Shown here: one piece after another, positions 63,466 to 64,000 of the stretch
How positions within the stretch are numbered: the first letter of the stretch is position 1
Layout: each line of letters begins with the position of its first letter
DNA from: BPGX01 sp035405785
Lineage (GTDB): Bacteria > Bacteroidota > Bacteroidia > B-17B0 > Aurantibacillaceae
Length of the DNA stretch: 64,000 nucleotides
Assembly: GCA_035405785.1 (NCBI GenBank)
Contig: DAONJS010000007.1
Location: forward strand, 62,001 to 126,000
Reading direction: 5' to 3'
Translations under genes and position numbers: made by a program
The notes under the pieces: model-generated
The model's database searches: none
Told to the model about the DNA's origin: nothing
The model's input: only the letters and a program-made list of their open reading frames with translations

Positions 63466-64000
63466 TTACAATTTTCGGAGTAATGTTCTGATGTTGGTTT
63501 TCTCGTCAATGTATGTATAAACACGATTAAGTAGCACTCTTTCTTGTTGCATACTATCTCTTTCTCTTATAGTAACAGTTTCATCTTGCAATGTTTGATT
63601 ATCAATAGTTATGCAATATGGTGTTCCAATAGCATCTTGTCTTCTGTATCTTCTGCCAATAGTATCTTTGTCTTCGTAAATGATTTTTCCAAGATATTTG
63701 AGTTCTTCCCAAAGTTTTTGAGCAATTTCAGGCATACCGTCTTTTTTAACCAATGGGAACACAGCGGCTTTTACAGGTGCAAGTGCAGGTGGAATGCTCA
63801 ATACAGTGCGGGTTTCATCTTCTACTTTTTCTTCTTTATATCCTGCTGAAATGATGGCTAAAAATAATCGGTCTAAACCAACTGATGTTTCTACAACATA
63901 AGGCACATAACTTGTATTTTCTTCTGGGTCAAAGTATTGTAATTTTTTACCACTATATTTTTCGTGATTAGATAAATCAAAATCAGTGCGAGAGTGAATA
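63466..64000 (-). CDS. glyS: Glycyl-tRNA synthetase, C-terminal part (gene continues beyond the right edge)
   Basis: About 177 codons of the 3' end are present. The fragment begins HSRTDFDLSNHEKYSGK, passes QYFDPEENTSYVPYVVETSVGLDR (motif 3 region) and ends in the class II anticodon-binding domain (LAPVKAAVFPLVKKDG, DTIGRRYRRQDAIGTPYCIT, LNRVYTYIDEK). This is the dimeric alpha-2 form (GlyQS) usual in Bacteroidota. It charges glycine onto tRNA-Gly. It lies at the head of the run fmt-pyrD-mvaB-DUF4910-glycan gene within the window. Confidence 0.94.
   Translation of the reverse strand, partial: IHSRTDFDLSNHEKYSGKKLQYFDPEENTSYVPYVVETSVGLDRLFLAIISAGYKEEKVEDETRTVLSIPPALAPVKAAVFPLVKKDGMPEIAQKLWEELKYLGKIIYEDKDTIGRRYRRQDAIGTPYCITIDNQTLQDETVTIRERDSMQQERVLLNRVYTYIDEKTNIRTLLRKL

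Overview
The window looks like a chromosomal segment of an AT-rich member of the Bacteroidota, probably near Chitinophagales/Sphingobacteria. The evidence is type IX secretion (T9SS) C-terminal sorting domains of types A and B, a PorV/PorQ-like plus PorU2-like sortase pair, a PorE-like OmpA protein, the fused E1 alpha-beta 2-oxoacid dehydrogenase typical of the phylum, and Bacteroidota-type promoters (TTTG, 20-21 bp, TAnnTTTG). No rRNA, tRNA, CRISPR array, transposase or phage gene was recognised. The assignment comes from reading the sequence only; no database search was run.

Layout. 1-2.4 kb: the 3' end of cmk, then a fused E1 dehydrogenase. 2.4-7.2 kb (minus): a Mpl-type peptidoglycan-recycling ligase, then a three-gene module of YfiR-like protein, TPR protein and HAMP-SpoIIE phosphatase. 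7.2-12.8 kb (minus): the complete rod-shape operon mreB-mreC-mreD-mrdA-rodA. 12.9-15 kb: isoaspartyl peptidase, a small membrane protein and an MBL hydrolase. 15.2-26.3 kb: a T9SS zone with two type A cargo proteins flanking the translationally coupled PorV/PorQ-like and PorU2-like genes. 26.4-28.7 kb: a membrane Fe-S oxidoreductase and an MCE (MlaD) protein. 29-32.4 kb: a glycan-initiation operon. 32.5-36.5 kb: rplS and a large type B T9SS protein. 36.6-42.1 kb: a five-gene surface lipid/glycan operon that includes a methyltransferase-glycosyltransferase fusion. 42.2-51.4 kb: a duplicated-domain T9SS protein, dusB, a degenerate TlpA-like protein, an alkyltransferase-like protein, a queuosine-precursor transporter, a PorE candidate, anmK and galE. 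51.7-57.9 kb: tail-specific protease, POT transporter, SLC13 transporter and a LolD-like ATPase. 57.9-64 kb (minus): a tight run glyS-fmt-pyrD-mvaB-DUF4910 protein-surface glycan enzyme.

Themes. Envelope biology dominates: the elongasome, peptidoglycan recycling (Mpl, AnmK), lipid handling (MCE, LolD, LpxL-like), surface glycan genes and T9SS machinery with four recognisable cargo proteins. The E1 fusion and HMG-CoA lyase fit branched-chain (leucine) catabolism, although they lie far apart here.

The non-coding DNA is unusual. A few intergenic islands (about 14.3, 15.1, 18.4-18.8, 28.9-29.1, 51.5 and 54.0 kb) hold dispersed arrays with a 7-bp period (three sequence families, both orientations), an 8-bp-period family, and REP-like inverted-repeat elements; in two places the heptad array supplies the stop codon of the neighbouring gene. 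Separately, two T9SS cargo transcription units carry the same pair of direct repeats with a 21-bp period upstream of the start, resembling a LytTR-type response-regulator site. The most promising candidate system is the YfiR/TPR/HAMP-SpoIIE phosphatase operon, which resembles a YfiBNR-like envelope sensor whose output would be a protein phosphatase rather than a diguanylate cyclase.
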